Assembly (NCBI GenBank): GCA_009774655.1
Contig: VSOD01000037.1
Location: 1-16,490, forward strand
From: Lachnospiraceae bacterium
GTDB taxonomy: Bacteria > Bacillota_A > Clostridia > Lachnospirales > Lachnospiraceae
DNA length: 16,490 nucleotides
Direction of reading: 5' to 3'
Shown: positions 1 through 8,526 of the stretch, one piece after another
Layout: each line of letters opens with the position of its first letter
How positions within the stretch are numbered: position 1 is the stretch's first letter
Notes under the pieces: generated by a model
Databases searched by the model: none
What the model was told of the DNA's origin: nothing
Seen by the model: the letters and a program-made list of their open reading frames with translations, nothing else
Made by a program: the position numbers and the translations under genes

Positions 1-105
1 GACGACATCCTCACCCCTGCAGGCCGTCTGAACCGCCCTCCCGAGCGCTGCCGGTGATTTTCCATGGCCTTCACCGCTGTAGATCTGAATCATGCCTTTT
101 CTCAT
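1..105 (-). CDS. cobO: Cobalamin (corrinoid) adenosyltransferase, N-terminal fragment cut by window edge
   Basis: Only the first 35 codons are inside the window. They begin MRKGMIQIYSGEGHGKSPAA and continue with ALGRAVQTA. This matches the start of BtuR/CobO-type ATP:cob(I)alamin adenosyltransferases: an MxKGxIQIYxG strand, then the family's variant P-loop (usually GNGKGKTTAALG, here GEGHGKSPAALG). The family transfers the adenosyl group of ATP to the cobalt of cob(I)alamin in the cytoplasm. The start at 105 is supported by AAGGAGT at 111-117 with good spacing and by a promoter at 200-228. The usual KTT after the P-loop glycine is KSP here, so ATP binding could differ, or this may be a distinct clostridial subfamily. 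The rest of the protein cannot be judged. Confidence 0.75.
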   Translation of the reverse strand, partial: MRKGMIQIYSGEGHGKSPAALGRAVQTACRGEDVV

Positions 106-128
106 ATTGAACTCCTTATACTGCCGTC

Positions 129-143
129 TGTGCATATTGCACA
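129..143. repeat. Short inverted repeat TGTGCA-TAT-TGCACA in the leader
   Basis: A perfect 6-3-6 inverted repeat lies between the predicted promoter and the ribosome binding site of the adenosyltransferase gene. It could be an operator or a leader hairpin. No known regulator is recognised, and it is too small for a cobalamin riboswitch. Confidence 0.3.
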
Positions 144-199
144 ACAGCCGACAATTACTCTGTCACATATGATACAATTTATCACAATTTATTTCATTT

Positions 200-228
200 A
201 TCATAGCACAATCCGTCTATACGTGCAA
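200..228 (-). promoter_or_regulatory. Sigma-A-type promoter for the adenosyltransferase gene
   Basis: On the minus strand, TTGCAC (228-223) and TATGAT (205-200) are separated by exactly 17 bases, about 95 bases upstream of the start codon. Both hexamers are close to consensus. Prediction by eye only. Confidence 0.6.
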
Positions 229-254
229 CTTTTTATTCACCAGACACGCTTCTC

Positions 255-887
255 TTATTCTTCCTCCACCATCTCAAGCTTGCTCACGCTCACCTCATAC
301 GCCACTCTCCGCTCCAACTGATCCTCGGATAACTTCTTCATATATTCTCTGCTCTGGATCCTGCCCCAGATGGCGCAGCGGCTTCCCACCTCAAAATTAC
401 TGGCAAACCGCGCATTCCTGCCCCAGCAGATACATGGTATGTAATCTGATTTCCCATAGGGCCTGTTGACTGCCAGAAGCAGATCCGCAATCTCCCGTCC
501 CAGGGGCGTTTTGCGGTAAACAGGCGCCTTGCAGATATAACCGTCCAGGAAGATCTGGTTGGTCTTGGCGCTCTCACTGATCTCTTCCACGAATTCGATT
601 TCCCTTGCAAATACAGACAATACAAGCCTGTTCTTCCTCTCTTCATGTCTGTTGTAGGAGCGGAATTGTCCGACGATGCAGATCTTCATCCCCTTATAGT
701 CGTCGCCCACGTCAAGAAGACGCTCCGACACCATCACGGGAATGATATCCGTGGAATCACTCAGCCGGTTCACACTGATATCCACCATATAAAATCCCTC
801 TCCGAAAATCTCGTGGCTGAAAGTGAAATCGCTCACGATCTCCCCCATGATCGCCACCTGGTTGTTTTCAATAACCTTATCTGTCAT
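255..887 (-). CDS. Single-stranded-DNA-binding-like protein with two OB folds
   Basis: This is a 210-residue cytoplasmic protein. The C-terminal half (about residues 109-207) reads as an SSB/PriB-type OB fold: DGYICKAPVYRKTPLG, LLLAVNRPYGKSDYIP, CWGRNARFA, then WGRIQSREY and a closing YEVSVSKLEMV strand. The N-terminal half (about 9-99, from NQVAIMGEIVSDF to VFAREIEFV) has the same strand pattern but is more divergent, so the protein looks like a tandem OB-fold. It probably binds ssDNA in replication or repair; the function is inferred from the fold. The start at 887 is chosen because AGGGAG lies at proper spacing. An upstream in-frame extension to 1058 has no ribosome site and overlaps the typA promoter. 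It lacks the acidic tail (DDDIPF type) of canonical SSB, so it is likely a paralogue rather than the main SSB. Confidence 0.75.
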   Translation of the reverse strand: MTDKVIENNQVAIMGEIVSDFTFSHEIFGEGFYMVDISVNRLSDSTDIIPVMVSERLLDVGDDYKGMKICIVGQFRSYNRHEERKNRLVLSVFAREIEFVEEISESAKTNQIFLDGYICKAPVYRKTPLGREIADLLLAVNRPYGKSDYIPCICWGRNARFASNFEVGSRCAIWGRIQSREYMKKLSEDQLERRVAYEVSVSKLEMVEEE

Positions 888-1039
888 GTTTTTCTCCCTT
901 CTGCCTGTGCATTTGCAGGAACATTCCGTTCCTGTTAGTGTTGTATTATCAATATATAGGAAATGCGATGAAATTAGAACTGTCAGTAATCGCGTAAAAT
1001 GACACGCCGCGCGAAACGGATTTTTCCAGTTTTCCATAC

Positions 1040-1068
1040 TTGCAAGATAACAGGGCAAGTGATATAAT
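1040..1068 (+). promoter_or_regulatory. Promoter of typA
   Basis: TTGCAA (1040-1045), a 17-base spacer and TATAAT (1063-1068), preceded by TG one base upstream (extended -10). It gives a leader of about 70 bases before the typA start. Confidence 0.65.
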
Positions 1069-1145
1069 TAGCAGGTTTCAGATATGTGTAAAATTTTAGC
1101 GAATTATTTTTTTCATGAGATTGATTCAGAAAGGCTTGGTAGAAC

Positions 1146-2987
1146 ATGAAACAGACCAGAGAAGATGTGAGAAACATAGCGATCATCGCCCACGTTGACC
1201 ACGGCAAGACGACGCTTGTGGACGAGCTTTTGAAACAGAGCGGCGTTTTCAGGGAGAACCAGGAAGTGGCGGAGCGTGTTATGGACTCCAACGATATCGA
1301 GAAGGAGCGCGGCATCACGATCCTCTCCAAGAATACCGCCGTTATGTACAAAGACGTGAAGATCAACATTATCGACACCCCCGGCCACGCCGATTTCGGC
1401 GGCGAGGTGGAACGTGTCCTCAAGATGGTAAACGGCGTGATCCTTGTGGTGGATGCCTTCGAAGGGCCTATGCCCCAGACCAAATTCGTATTGAAGAAGG
1501 CGCTGGAGCTGGATCTTTCCGTCATCGTCTGTATCAATAAATGCGACCGGCCGGAAGCCAGGCCGATCCAGGTCGTGGACGAGGTCCTGGAGCTGTTCAT
1601 GGATCTGGACGCCAACGACGAACAGTTAGACTGTCCCTTCGTCTACGCTTCCGCCAAGACCGGCACCGCCAGCACGGAGCTCACCGTCAAGGGCCGTGAC
1701 ATGACACCCCTTTTCGACACGATCTTAGAGCACATCCCGGCGCCCGAAGGAGATCCCGATGCCGGCACGCAGATACTGGTGAGCACCATCGACTACAACG
1801 AATACGTGGGCCGCATCGGCGTGGGCAAGGTGGACAACGGCAGCGTGAAGGTGAATCAGGAAGTGGTCATCGTCAACCACCACGACCCGGACAAGCTGCA
1901 GAAAGTCAAGATCAGCAAATTATACGAATATGACGGTCTGAATAAAATAGAAGTGAAGGAGGCAGGCATCGGCTCTATCGTGGCCATATCCGGCATCACG
2001 GATATCCATATCGGCGATACGCTCTGTTCCCCCGACAACCCGCAGCCTATCCCCTTCCAGAAGATTTCCGAGCCGACGATCGCCATGCACTTTATCATCA
2101 ACGACTCCCCCCTTGCCGGGCAGGAAGGCAAATACGTGACCAGCCGCCATATCCGCGACCGGCTGTTCCGGGAGCTGAATACCGATGTCTCCCTGCGGGT
2201 GGAGGAAACCGACACCACGGAGGCGTTCAAAGTATCCGGCAGAGGCGAGCTGCATCTGTCCGTCCTGATCGAGAATATGCGCAGGGAAGGCTACGAGTTC
2301 GCGGTCAGCAAGGCAGAAGTGCTCTACAAGACAGATGAAAACGGTAAGAAGCTGGAACCCATGGAGCTGTGCTATATCGACGTGCCGGAAGAATACTCCG
2401 GAACCGTGATCGAGAAACTGAGCCAGCGCAAAGGGGAGCTGCTGAACATGGGGCTTGCCTCCGGCAGCTACAGCCGTCTGGAGTTCTCCATCCCTTCCCG
2501 CGGCCTGATCGGCTACCGGGGCGAGTTCATGACCGACACCAAAGGAAACGGTATCATGAATACGATCTTCGACGGCTACGGCCCGTACAAAGGGGATATC
2601 CAGTACCGCAAACAGGGTTCCCTGATCGCCTTTGAAGCCGGCGAGGCCATCACCTACGGCCTTTTCAACGCACAGGAGCGGGGCACGCTTTTCATCGGCC
2701 CCGGCACCAAAGTGTACTCCGGCATGGTGGTGGGACAGAACGGACGCGGTGAAGATATCGAGCTGAATGTCTGCAAGAAGAAACAGCTCACCAACACCCG
2801 CTCCTCCAGCGCGGACGAGGCACTCCGCCTCACACCGCCCAGGGTTTTGAGCCTGGAGCAGGCGCTGGAATTCATCGACACCGACGAGCTTCTGGAAGTG
2901 ACCCCGAAGACGATCCGGATCCGCAAGAAGATTCTGGATCCTACCTTAAGAAAAAGGGCAGCCATCTCGGCTGCCGCAAAGAAATAG
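1146..2987 (+). CDS. typA: Translational GTPase TypA/BipA
   Basis: A 613-residue protein of full family length. Visible GTPase motifs are G1 AHVDHGKT (15-22), switch I ERGITI (54-59), G3 DTPGH (77-81) and G4 NKCD (131-134). The EF-G-like beta-barrel, domain III and the TypA-specific C-terminal region follow, including IPSRGLIGYRGEFMTDTKG and the TRSSSADEALRL stretch. TypA binds the 70S ribosome at the factor site and helps ribosome assembly and stress or cold adaptation. The start has only a weak AAAGG upstream but is the natural N-terminus. The short Ala-rich tail (AAISAAAKK) is encoded by the DNA that forms the mgtE terminator of the opposite strand. No plus-strand terminator follows. Confidence 0.97.
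   Translation: MKQTREDVRNIAIIAHVDHGKTTLVDELLKQSGVFRENQEVAERVMDSNDIEKERGITILSKNTAVMYKDVKINIIDTPGHADFGGEVERVLKMVNGVILVVDAFEGPMPQTKFVLKKALELDLSVIVCINKCDRPEARPIQVVDEVLELFMDLDANDEQLDCPFVYASAKTGTASTELTVKGRDMTPLFDTILEHIPAPEGDPDAGTQILVSTIDYNEYVGRIGVGKVDNGSVKVNQEVVIVNHHDPDKLQKVKISKLYEYDGLNKIEVKEAGIGSIVAISGITDIHIGDTLCSPDNPQPIPFQKISEPTIAMHFIINDSPLAGQEGKYVTSRHIRDRLFRELNTDVSLRVEETDTTEAFKVSGRGELHLSVLIENMRREGYEFAVSKAEVLYKTDENGKKLEPMELCYIDVPEEYSGTVIEKLSQRKGELLNMGLASGSYSRLEFSIPSRGLIGYRGEFMTDTKGNGIMNTIFDGYGPYKGDIQYRKQGSLIAFEAGEAITYGLFNAQERGTLFIGPGTKVYSGMVVGQNGRGEDIELNVCKKKQLTNTRSSSADEALRLTPPRVLSLEQALEFIDTDELLEVTPKTIRIRKKILDPTLRKRAAISAAAKK
2951..2975 (-). terminator. Rho-independent terminator of mgtE, inside the typA coding end
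   Basis: GGCAGCC (2957-2963) pairs perfectly with GGCTGCC (2969-2975) around a 5-base loop. Read on the minus strand the hairpin is followed by C and five T (2955-2951), as expected for termination of mgtE transcripts, about 20 bases after its stop. On the plus strand no T run follows, so it should not stop typA. Confidence 0.75.
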
Positions 2988-2997
2988 AAACACAGAT

Positions 2998-4377
2998 TCA
3001 TATTCCGAGCACGACGGTCGCCACCCGGAAGTAGATCAGCAGTGAGATCGCATCCACGATCGTCGTGATAAAGGGACTTGCCATCACGGCCGGATCCATG
3101 CCGATCTTCTTAGCCAGTATGGGCAGCGTGGATCCTACTATCTTGGCCACGATCACCGCCATCAGCAGCGTAAAGCACACAACACCGGCCCCACTCACGC
3201 CTACCCGGTCAAAAGCCAGCAACTTCACGAAGTTACAGGCCGCCAATGTCAGGCCGCAGAGCGCTGCCGTCCGCATCTCTTTCCACACTACCCTGCCCCA
3301 GTCCTTGAATGCGATCTCATCCAGTGAGAGTCCGCGGATGATGATAGCGCTGGCCTGTCCGCCCGCATTACCGCCCGTGTCCATCAACATGGGGATAAAA
3401 GCCGTCAGCACCACATACCGGCTCAGCGCACTTTCAAACGAAGTGATGATGCTGCCCGTAAACGTGGCCGATATCATCAACAGCAAAAGCCAGGGGATCC
3501 TTTTCTTAAAAGCCTCGAAGACAGACATCCGCAGATAGGGCTTGTCGGAAGGCATTACGGCCGCCATCTTCTCGATATCCTCCGTCGTCTCCTCCTCCAG
3601 AATATCCACCACGTCATCCATGGTGATGATACCCACCAGCCTGTCCTCGTTGTCCACCACAGGCATGGCCGTGAACTCGTACTTCTTGAACATTCTGGCA
3701 ACCTCTTCCTGGTCCATCAGTGTGTGCAGGGACACCACGCTCTTATGCATCATCTCCCCGATCACGGCATCCGGATCGCTGAGGAGCAGATACCTGAGAC
3801 CCACGGTACCGACCAGCGTCCTCTTATTGTCCAGCACGTAACAGATATTGATCGTCTCACTGTCCAGTCCGACCCTGCGGATCCGCTCGATGGCCTGCGC
3901 CACCGTGTAGTGCTCCTTCAGATCCACATACTCCACCGTCATGATGCTGCCCGCCGAGTCCTCCGGGTACCGCATCAGGTGATTGATGGCCTGCCGCGTC
4001 TCGGGATCCGTGTTGGCGATCAGCCTTTTTACAATATTGGCCGGCATCTCCTCCATCAGTTCCTTGGCGTCGTCACTCATCATGTTATTGATGATGTGGG
4101 CGGCATCCTTGTCGGAAAGCGACGTGATGACATACTGCTGAAACTCCAGTTCCAGACAGGAAAAAACATCCGCCGCGATATCCTTCGGTAAAATCCGAAA
4201 GACCTTCACGATCTCCTCTTCGCCCATATCCTCCAGATAATCCGCGATATCCGCATCGTTCAGCTCCTGGATCACCTGCCTGAGCCTGGTGTACTGTCCT
4301 TTATTCAAGAACTCCCTGATATCCGCCGCACCAAAGCTCTCATTCACTCTTACTGCTTCTTCTCTGCTCCTGCTCAT
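2998..4377 (-). CDS. mgtE: Magnesium transporter MgtE
   Basis: A 459-residue inner-membrane Mg2+ channel/transporter. Domain order: an N-terminal superhelical MgtE_N domain (roughly residues 15-125), two CBS domains (roughly 130-260, with PEDSAGSIMTVEYVDL and TAMPVVDNEDRLVGIITMDD), a linker helix, and about five membrane helices from residue ~285 including the signature DTGGNAGGQASAI. In the family the cytosolic N and CBS domains sense Mg2+ and close the pore. The start at 4377 is preferred because AGGAGG lies 11 bases upstream. A GTG 18 codons earlier (4431) is in frame, but its purine-rich site abuts the codon. It lies downstream of and co-oriented with yigZ (143-base gap); no M-box is visible in that gap. 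It converges with typA with a 10-base gap. Confidence 0.95.
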   Translation of the reverse strand: MSRSREEAVRVNESFGAADIREFLNKGQYTRLRQVIQELNDADIADYLEDMGEEEIVKVFRILPKDIAADVFSCLELEFQQYVITSLSDKDAAHIINNMMSDDAKELMEEMPANIVKRLIANTDPETRQAINHLMRYPEDSAGSIMTVEYVDLKEHYTVAQAIERIRRVGLDSETINICYVLDNKRTLVGTVGLRYLLLSDPDAVIGEMMHKSVVSLHTLMDQEEVARMFKKYEFTAMPVVDNEDRLVGIITMDDVVDILEEETTEDIEKMAAVMPSDKPYLRMSVFEAFKKRIPWLLLLMISATFTGSIITSFESALSRYVVLTAFIPMLMDTGGNAGGQASAIIIRGLSLDEIAFKDWGRVVWKEMRTAALCGLTLAACNFVKLLAFDRVGVSGAGVVCFTLLMAVIVAKIVGSTLPILAKKIGMDPAVMASPFITTIVDAISLLIYFRVATVVLGI

Positions 4378-4456
4378 AACCGCCTGTCCCTCCTGTCCCG
4401 CCGCAGTCAGGTCTCTTTCTTTCTCTTTCACCTTCCCCGGCGTTTCTTCTCTCCGA

Positions 4457-4472
4457 CCTTCCGCGCGGAAGG
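4457..4472. repeat. 16-bp perfect GC-rich palindrome between yigZ and mgtE
   Basis: CCTTCCGCGCGGAAGG is a perfect palindrome. No T run follows it on either strand, so it is not a typical terminator. It may be a processing or attenuation hairpin between the two genes, or an operator for mgtE. Confidence 0.35.
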
Positions 4473-4520
4473 CCGTTGACAGTCAGTTCCTGCCCGTCAG
4501 CCTGTGTCCACGCATAACAG

Positions 4521-5162
4521 TCATTCTCTCATAAAATACAAAGGATCCGAGACCCGCACCACTGCCCTGCCGGCAGTCGCCTCGGTCACTTCATGCACTA
4601 CAGCATCCTTATCCTCCCAGGATACCCGGATGCATACACGCACCTGTTCGCCATAGTCAGCCTCCACCGGAATGCCTCTTACTCCCAGCAGATACTGGAT
4701 CTTACCGATACCATTATAATCTGTCACAAACGTGATCTCATACCCATAACACATAGTACGTACATCACTGGCCGCCAGTCCTGCCTGCGCCGCCTTCGTG
4801 TAAGCGCGCACCAGCCCGCCGGTGCCCAGCAGGACACCGCCGAAATACCGGGTGACAACAACCACCAGATTCCGGATCCCGGAATTCAACAGCACTTCAA
4901 GGATCGGCCTGCCAGCCGTCCCCGCAGGCTCCCCGTCGTCCGAAAACCGGACGGTCTGCGCCTGCTCTCCCAGGACATAGGCATAGCAGTTATGCCGCGC
5001 ATCCCAGTACTGTTTCTTTCTGGCTTCGATAAAGGCAAGCGCCTCCTCCTCCGTCCCGGCAGACGCCACATGCGCGATAAAACGGGATTTCTTCTCTTCT
5101 ATCTCGCCCATGCCCCCATACGCTATGATCTTATACGGTTCCAATCTTTTACCAGATTCCAT
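4521..5162 (-). CDS. yigZ: YigZ / IMPACT family protein (UPF0029)
   Basis: A 213-residue cytoplasmic protein. The family signature RYFGGVLLGTGGLVRAYT sits at about residues 104-121, preceded by the conserved RHNCYAYVLG and FSDDGEPAGTAGRPIL blocks. A second alpha/beta domain (EITFVTDYNGIGKIQYLLG) follows. The family is related to the mammalian IMPACT N-terminal region and probably binds nucleic acid or ribosome partners. The precise role is unknown. The start at 5162 matches the usual N-terminus (YKIIAYGGMGEIEEKKSRFIA) but has only a weak ribosome binding site. It is the likely first gene before mgtE. Confidence 0.93.
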   Translation of the reverse strand: MESGKRLEPYKIIAYGGMGEIEEKKSRFIAHVASAGTEEEALAFIEARKKQYWDARHNCYAYVLGEQAQTVRFSDDGEPAGTAGRPILEVLLNSGIRNLVVVVTRYFGGVLLGTGGLVRAYTKAAQAGLAASDVRTMCYGYEITFVTDYNGIGKIQYLLGVRGIPVEADYGEQVRVCIRVSWEDKDAVVHEVTEATAGRAVVRVSDPLYFMRE

Positions 5163-5325
5163 AAGTCGTGCTGTCCACTCCGTTCCTTCCTGTTCTTTGG
5201 CATATTATCTCATCTCCCACGGGCGCAGTCAAGGTTCTTATGCGCCGCCGCACGTATAAAAGTGTACAGAATTGTAAACAATCCTTAATATAAAATGAAA
5301 ATCCTTTATTTGCCGGAAAAATTTT

Positions 5326-5333
5326 GCTATAAT
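5326..5333 (+). promoter_or_regulatory. Extended -10 promoter for the class A PBP gene
   Basis: A TGCTATAAT element (TATAAT at 5328-5333) gives a leader of about 75 bases before the PBP start. The -35 region is poor (TTTATT at 17-base spacing), consistent with an extended -10 promoter. Confidence 0.55.
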
Positions 5334-5415
5334 GAATAAAGGTATGCTTATCGCATTTATGCCTTTTTTAATTTGCAAACGTATGAGGGGGCATAAAAAC
5401 CTAAGGAGGAGTATC

Positions 5416-8145
5416 ATGAATTATGGAAAGAAGGGTGTCCGCAGGAAACAGCAGGCACTTCACTCTAAATCTGCCCGCTGGGGTAAGAAGATCGGTTTAA
5501 CCTTTATACAGATCTGCCTGGTAGCCATAGTCTCGGCCGGCATCATCGGCGCCAGCGCAGGGATCGGCGTATTCAAGGGTGTGCTCGCCAGCGCTCCTGA
5601 CATCAGCAATGTCGATGTCACGCCTACCCGTTTTTCTACCTTTGTCTACGATATCGAGAATAATCAGACGGCCAAGCTCGTATCCACCAACTCCAACCGT
5701 ATCCCTGTCACCATCGACATGGTGCCTGAGAATCTGCAACATGCTTTCGTGGCGGTTGAGGACGAGCGTTTCTATATCCATAACGGCATTGATATCAAGG
5801 GTATCGTCCGTGCCGGTATCATCGGTATACAGAATGTGTTAAAAGGCGGCAGCTTCACGGAGGGCGCCAGCACGATCACGCAGCAGCTGCTCAAGAACAA
5901 CGTCTTTACAGACTGGACAAGTGAAGATTCCTTTGCCGACAGTCTGAAACGTAAGATCCAGGAGCAGTACCTTGCCCTGGAACTGGAGAAGGTCATGGAT
6001 AAAGACTCGATCCTGATCAATTATATGAACAGCATTAACCTGGGACAGAATACGCTCGGTGTACAGGCTGCTTCCATGCGCTATTTTAACAAATCCGTCA
6101 GTGACTTAAACCTGTCGGAATGTGCAGTCATAGCGGCCATCACACAGAATCCTTCCCGCTATAATCCCATCACCCATCCCGAAGAGAATGTGAAGCGCCG
6201 CCAGAAAGTGCTGGATGATATGCTCGATCAGGGCTACATCTCCCAGCAGGAATACGATCAGGCCATGACAGATGATGTCTACTCCCGTATTCAGATCGCA
6301 GATTCCGAGAACGAAGATTCCGCCGTCAATACATATTTCGTGGATGCACTGACGGACGATGTACTGGAAGATCTGATCGCTGCAGGCTATAATGAGACCC
6401 AGGCCTACACACTGCTCTACAGCGGCGGCCTCAAGATCTATTCCACACAGGATCCGAAGATCCAGAAGATCTGCGACGATGCCTTTGCGGACGAGAGCAA
6501 CTTCCCCGCCAACACCAAATGGTATCTGAACTACGAACTGACCATAGACAAAAGCAACGGCGAGCGTGAAAACCACAGTACGGAAATGTTCCGCAGCTAC
6601 TGGCGTGAGAACCGCTCCGCATCCTATAACCTGATCTACACTTCCCAGGAGGAAGCCTATCAGGATATCGAATTGTATAAAGAAGCGATCATGGCAGCCG
6701 GCGACGAAGTCTTCGGTGAAAACATCAGCCTGACGCCGCAGCCGCAGGTATCCCTCGTGGTGCAGGATCAGCATACAGGATATGTCGTTGCCATGGAAGG
6801 CGGACGCGGCGCCAAACTTGCAAGCCGGACCTTAAACCGTGCCACCGACACTACAAGGCAGCCCGGTTCTACCTTTAAGATAGTATCCACCTACGCACCC
6901 GCTCTTGACAGCGCGGGCCTGACGCTGGCTACGATCATGAACGACGCACCCTTTAACTATGCAGACGGCCGGCCGGTGGCCAACTGGTACGGCGAATCCT
7001 ACCGCGGGCTTTCCTCCCTGAGAACGGGAATCGCCCAGTCCATGAACATCGTCGCCGTCAAGACGCTGACACAGATCACGCCCCGGCTCGGTTACGATTA
7101 CCTGACCAACTTCGGCTTTACTACACTGGAAGAGAGCAAAGAGATCAACGGCAAGATCTACTCGGATATCCAGCAGGCCCTTGCTCTGGGCGGTATCACC
7201 AACGGCGTGACCAACGAAGAGTTAAATGCCGCTTATGCCTGTATCGCAAACAACGGCACTTATATCAAACCCAAGCTCTACACGAGAGTCGTTGACCATG
7301 ACGGCAATATTATTCTGGACAACACGATGCCGCAGTCAAGACAGGTCATCAAGGAGACTACCGCTTTCCTTCTGACAGACGCCATGGTTGACGTTGTCAC
7401 CAGCGGCACCGGCGGCTCCGTAAATTTCGGCGGCATGGCGATCGCCGGCAAGACCGGTACGACCTCGGATTACAATGACGTATGGTTTTCCGGATATACG
7501 CCTTATTATACGGCCACAACCTGGGCCGGCTTCGACAACAACGTAAAGCTCTCCGGAGACGAGAAAAACCTGGCCAAGAAGCTGTGGCGCGCCGTGATGT
7601 CCCAGATTCACGAGGGGCTGCCCAGCCAGTCCTTCTCAGTTCCGGCGGGCATCGTGACCGCCACGGTCTGCTCCCGTTCCGGCAAGATACCGATAGACGG
7701 ATTATGCAGCGGCACCGCCCGCACGGAATACTTCGCCGAAGGAACCGTTCCTACGACGACCTGCGACGTACACTATGCAGGGCAGATCTGCCAGTACTGC
7801 AGTCTTCCGGCCTATGAGGGCTGTCCTTTCAAAGCCGAAGGCGTTCTGGAACTGACACCGGTAGAAGATCTCTCCCTGCAGAGCGGTTCTGCTTCCGCCT
7901 CAGGCCAGCCGGCGCCACCACCGACAGAGACAGTCGGCGAAGACGGTACCGTCACGCAGACACCTTCCACGCCGACTAACATGTGCCCGCACAGCCCGGA
8001 ATTCTTCGCAAATCCTGATTGGGAAGCGATCGTCAACGGCCAGCGGGCCGAGATGGAGCAACGCGCCCTGGCCGCACAGCAGGCGGCCGAGGCTGCCGCA
8101 CAACAGCAGGCTGCTCCGCCGCCGGACCAGACACCGGGACAATAA
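5416..8145 (+). CDS. Class A penicillin-binding protein (PBP1A family, GT51 transglycosylase + transpeptidase)
   Basis: A 909-residue membrane-anchored peptidoglycan synthase. There is a basic cytoplasmic N-terminus, then one membrane helix at about 28-56. The GT51 domain (about 75-270) has AVEDERFYIHNGID with catalytic Glu115 and GASTITQQLLKN (150-161). The transpeptidase has STFK (485-488, nucleophile Ser485), SMN (542-544) and KTG (679-681). It polymerises lipid II and crosslinks strands outside the membrane. After the transpeptidase comes a cysteine-rich segment (Cys752, 764, 783, 792, 795, 803) and a Pro/Gln/Ala-rich tail ending QQQAAPPPDQTPGQ. The start at 5416 follows TAAGGAGG; an in-frame ATG at 5332 overlaps the -10 element and is rejected. 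It is transcribed alone and ends at a strong terminator. Confidence 0.95.
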   Translation: MNYGKKGVRRKQQALHSKSARWGKKIGLTFIQICLVAIVSAGIIGASAGIGVFKGVLASAPDISNVDVTPTRFSTFVYDIENNQTAKLVSTNSNRIPVTIDMVPENLQHAFVAVEDERFYIHNGIDIKGIVRAGIIGIQNVLKGGSFTEGASTITQQLLKNNVFTDWTSEDSFADSLKRKIQEQYLALELEKVMDKDSILINYMNSINLGQNTLGVQAASMRYFNKSVSDLNLSECAVIAAITQNPSRYNPITHPEENVKRRQKVLDDMLDQGYISQQEYDQAMTDDVYSRIQIADSENEDSAVNTYFVDALTDDVLEDLIAAGYNETQAYTLLYSGGLKIYSTQDPKIQKICDDAFADESNFPANTKWYLNYELTIDKSNGERENHSTEMFRSYWRENRSASYNLIYTSQEEAYQDIELYKEAIMAAGDEVFGENISLTPQPQVSLVVQDQHTGYVVAMEGGRGAKLASRTLNRATDTTRQPGSTFKIVSTYAPALDSAGLTLATIMNDAPFNYADGRPVANWYGESYRGLSSLRTGIAQSMNIVAVKTLTQITPRLGYDYLTNFGFTTLEESKEINGKIYSDIQQALALGGITNGVTNEELNAAYACIANNGTYIKPKLYTRVVDHDGNIILDNTMPQSRQVIKETTAFLLTDAMVDVVTSGTGGSVNFGGMAIAGKTGTTSDYNDVWFSGYTPYYTATTWAGFDNNVKLSGDEKNLAKKLWRAVMSQIHEGLPSQSFSVPAGIVTATVCSRSGKIPIDGLCSGTARTEYFAEGTVPTTTCDVHYAGQICQYCSLPAYEGCPFKAEGVLELTPVEDLSLQSGSASASGQPAPPPTETVGEDGTVTQTPSTPTNMCPHSPEFFANPDWEAIVNGQRAEMEQRALAAQQAAEAAAQQQAAPPPDQTPGQ

Positions 8146-8166
8146 TATAGATAATATATAGAAGAT

Positions 8167-8214
8167 AAAGAAACACACCCCGCAGAAACCAGCATCTGCG
8201 GGGTGTGTTTCTTT
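8167..8214. terminator. Strong terminator after the PBP gene
   Basis: A 19-bp perfect stem (8167-8185 with 8196-8214) containing CACACCCCGCAG, with a 10-base loop. The 3' arm ends in GTGTTTCTTTATT, giving a T-rich end on the plus strand; the A-rich left arm gives a T-rich end on the minus strand, so it could act both ways. Confidence 0.85.
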
Positions 8215-8236
8215 ATTCCAGGAGACGTTTCTGCAG

Positions 8237-8450
8237 CAGCCGCAGATTCATCTTCATCATGCACAAGACAAGCCCTCACTTGGACGGCGCTTATGCGGCG
8301 TTTGGGAAAGTGATTGAAGGTATGGAAGTGGTGAACCGGATTGCTGAAACAGCCACCGATTATGAGGACAGACCGCTGGAAGATCAAGTGATGCAGACGG
8401 TTACAGTCGATACTTTTGGGGTGGATTACCCGGAACCGGAGAAGCTCTGA
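8237..8450 (+). pseudogene. 5'-truncated peptidyl-prolyl isomerase (cyclophilin) fragment
   Basis: The frame from about 8247 to the stop at 8450 encodes FIMHKTSPHLDGAYAAFGKV, then IEGMEVVNRIAE and DRPLEDQVMQTVTVDTFGVD. This is the C-terminal third of a bacterial cyclophilin, including the FIMHK and HLDG..AFGKV strands next to the active site. The N-terminal two thirds, with the catalytic Arg motif, are absent, and the block before FIMHK is garbled (RRFIFIMHK instead of the usual SSQFFIMHK). The fragment starts immediately after the PBP terminator with no promoter or ribosome site. It is a deletion remnant at the edge of the mobile DNA. Confidence 0.8.
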
Positions 8451-8504
8451 GGCTTTTCCAAAAAAGTATTATTCGGTACTGTTCAGCACGGTTTTTATAA
8501 AATT

Positions 8505-8526
8505 TGTTGTCAAAATTGTTGTCAAT
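8505..8526. repeat. Tandem direct repeat TTGTTGTCAA
   Basis: Two exact copies of TTGTTGTCAA (8505-8514 and 8517-8526) lie 55 bases after the cyclophilin stop, where AT content rises. Paired short repeats like this occur at recombinase arm or core sites, so this may be the left attachment region of the island. No integrase or second copy was found to support that. Confidence 0.3.

Noticed and set aside
106..254. Cobalamin riboswitch before the adenosyltransferase gene
   Set aside because: Leader too short and no B12-box-like sequence; only a small inverted repeat is present.
888..1058. N-terminal extension of the SSB-like protein
   Set aside because: No ribosome binding site, non-conserved composition, and overlap with the divergent typA promoter; AGGGAG supports the start at 887.
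4378..4520. M-box or other Mg2+ riboswitch upstream of mgtE
   Set aside because: The gap is only about 140 bases and contains a single 16-bp palindrome, not the multi-helix M-box fold.
4593..5288. 231-codon plus-strand frame
   Set aside because: Antisense shadow of yigZ, which has clear family motifs on the minus strand.
5332..5415. Upstream in-frame start for the class A PBP
   Set aside because: The ATG lies inside the TATAAT element; TAAGGAGG precedes the ATG at 5416, and the basic N-terminus begins there.
6106..6774. 222-codon minus-strand frame
   Set aside because: Antisense shadow of the class A PBP gene.
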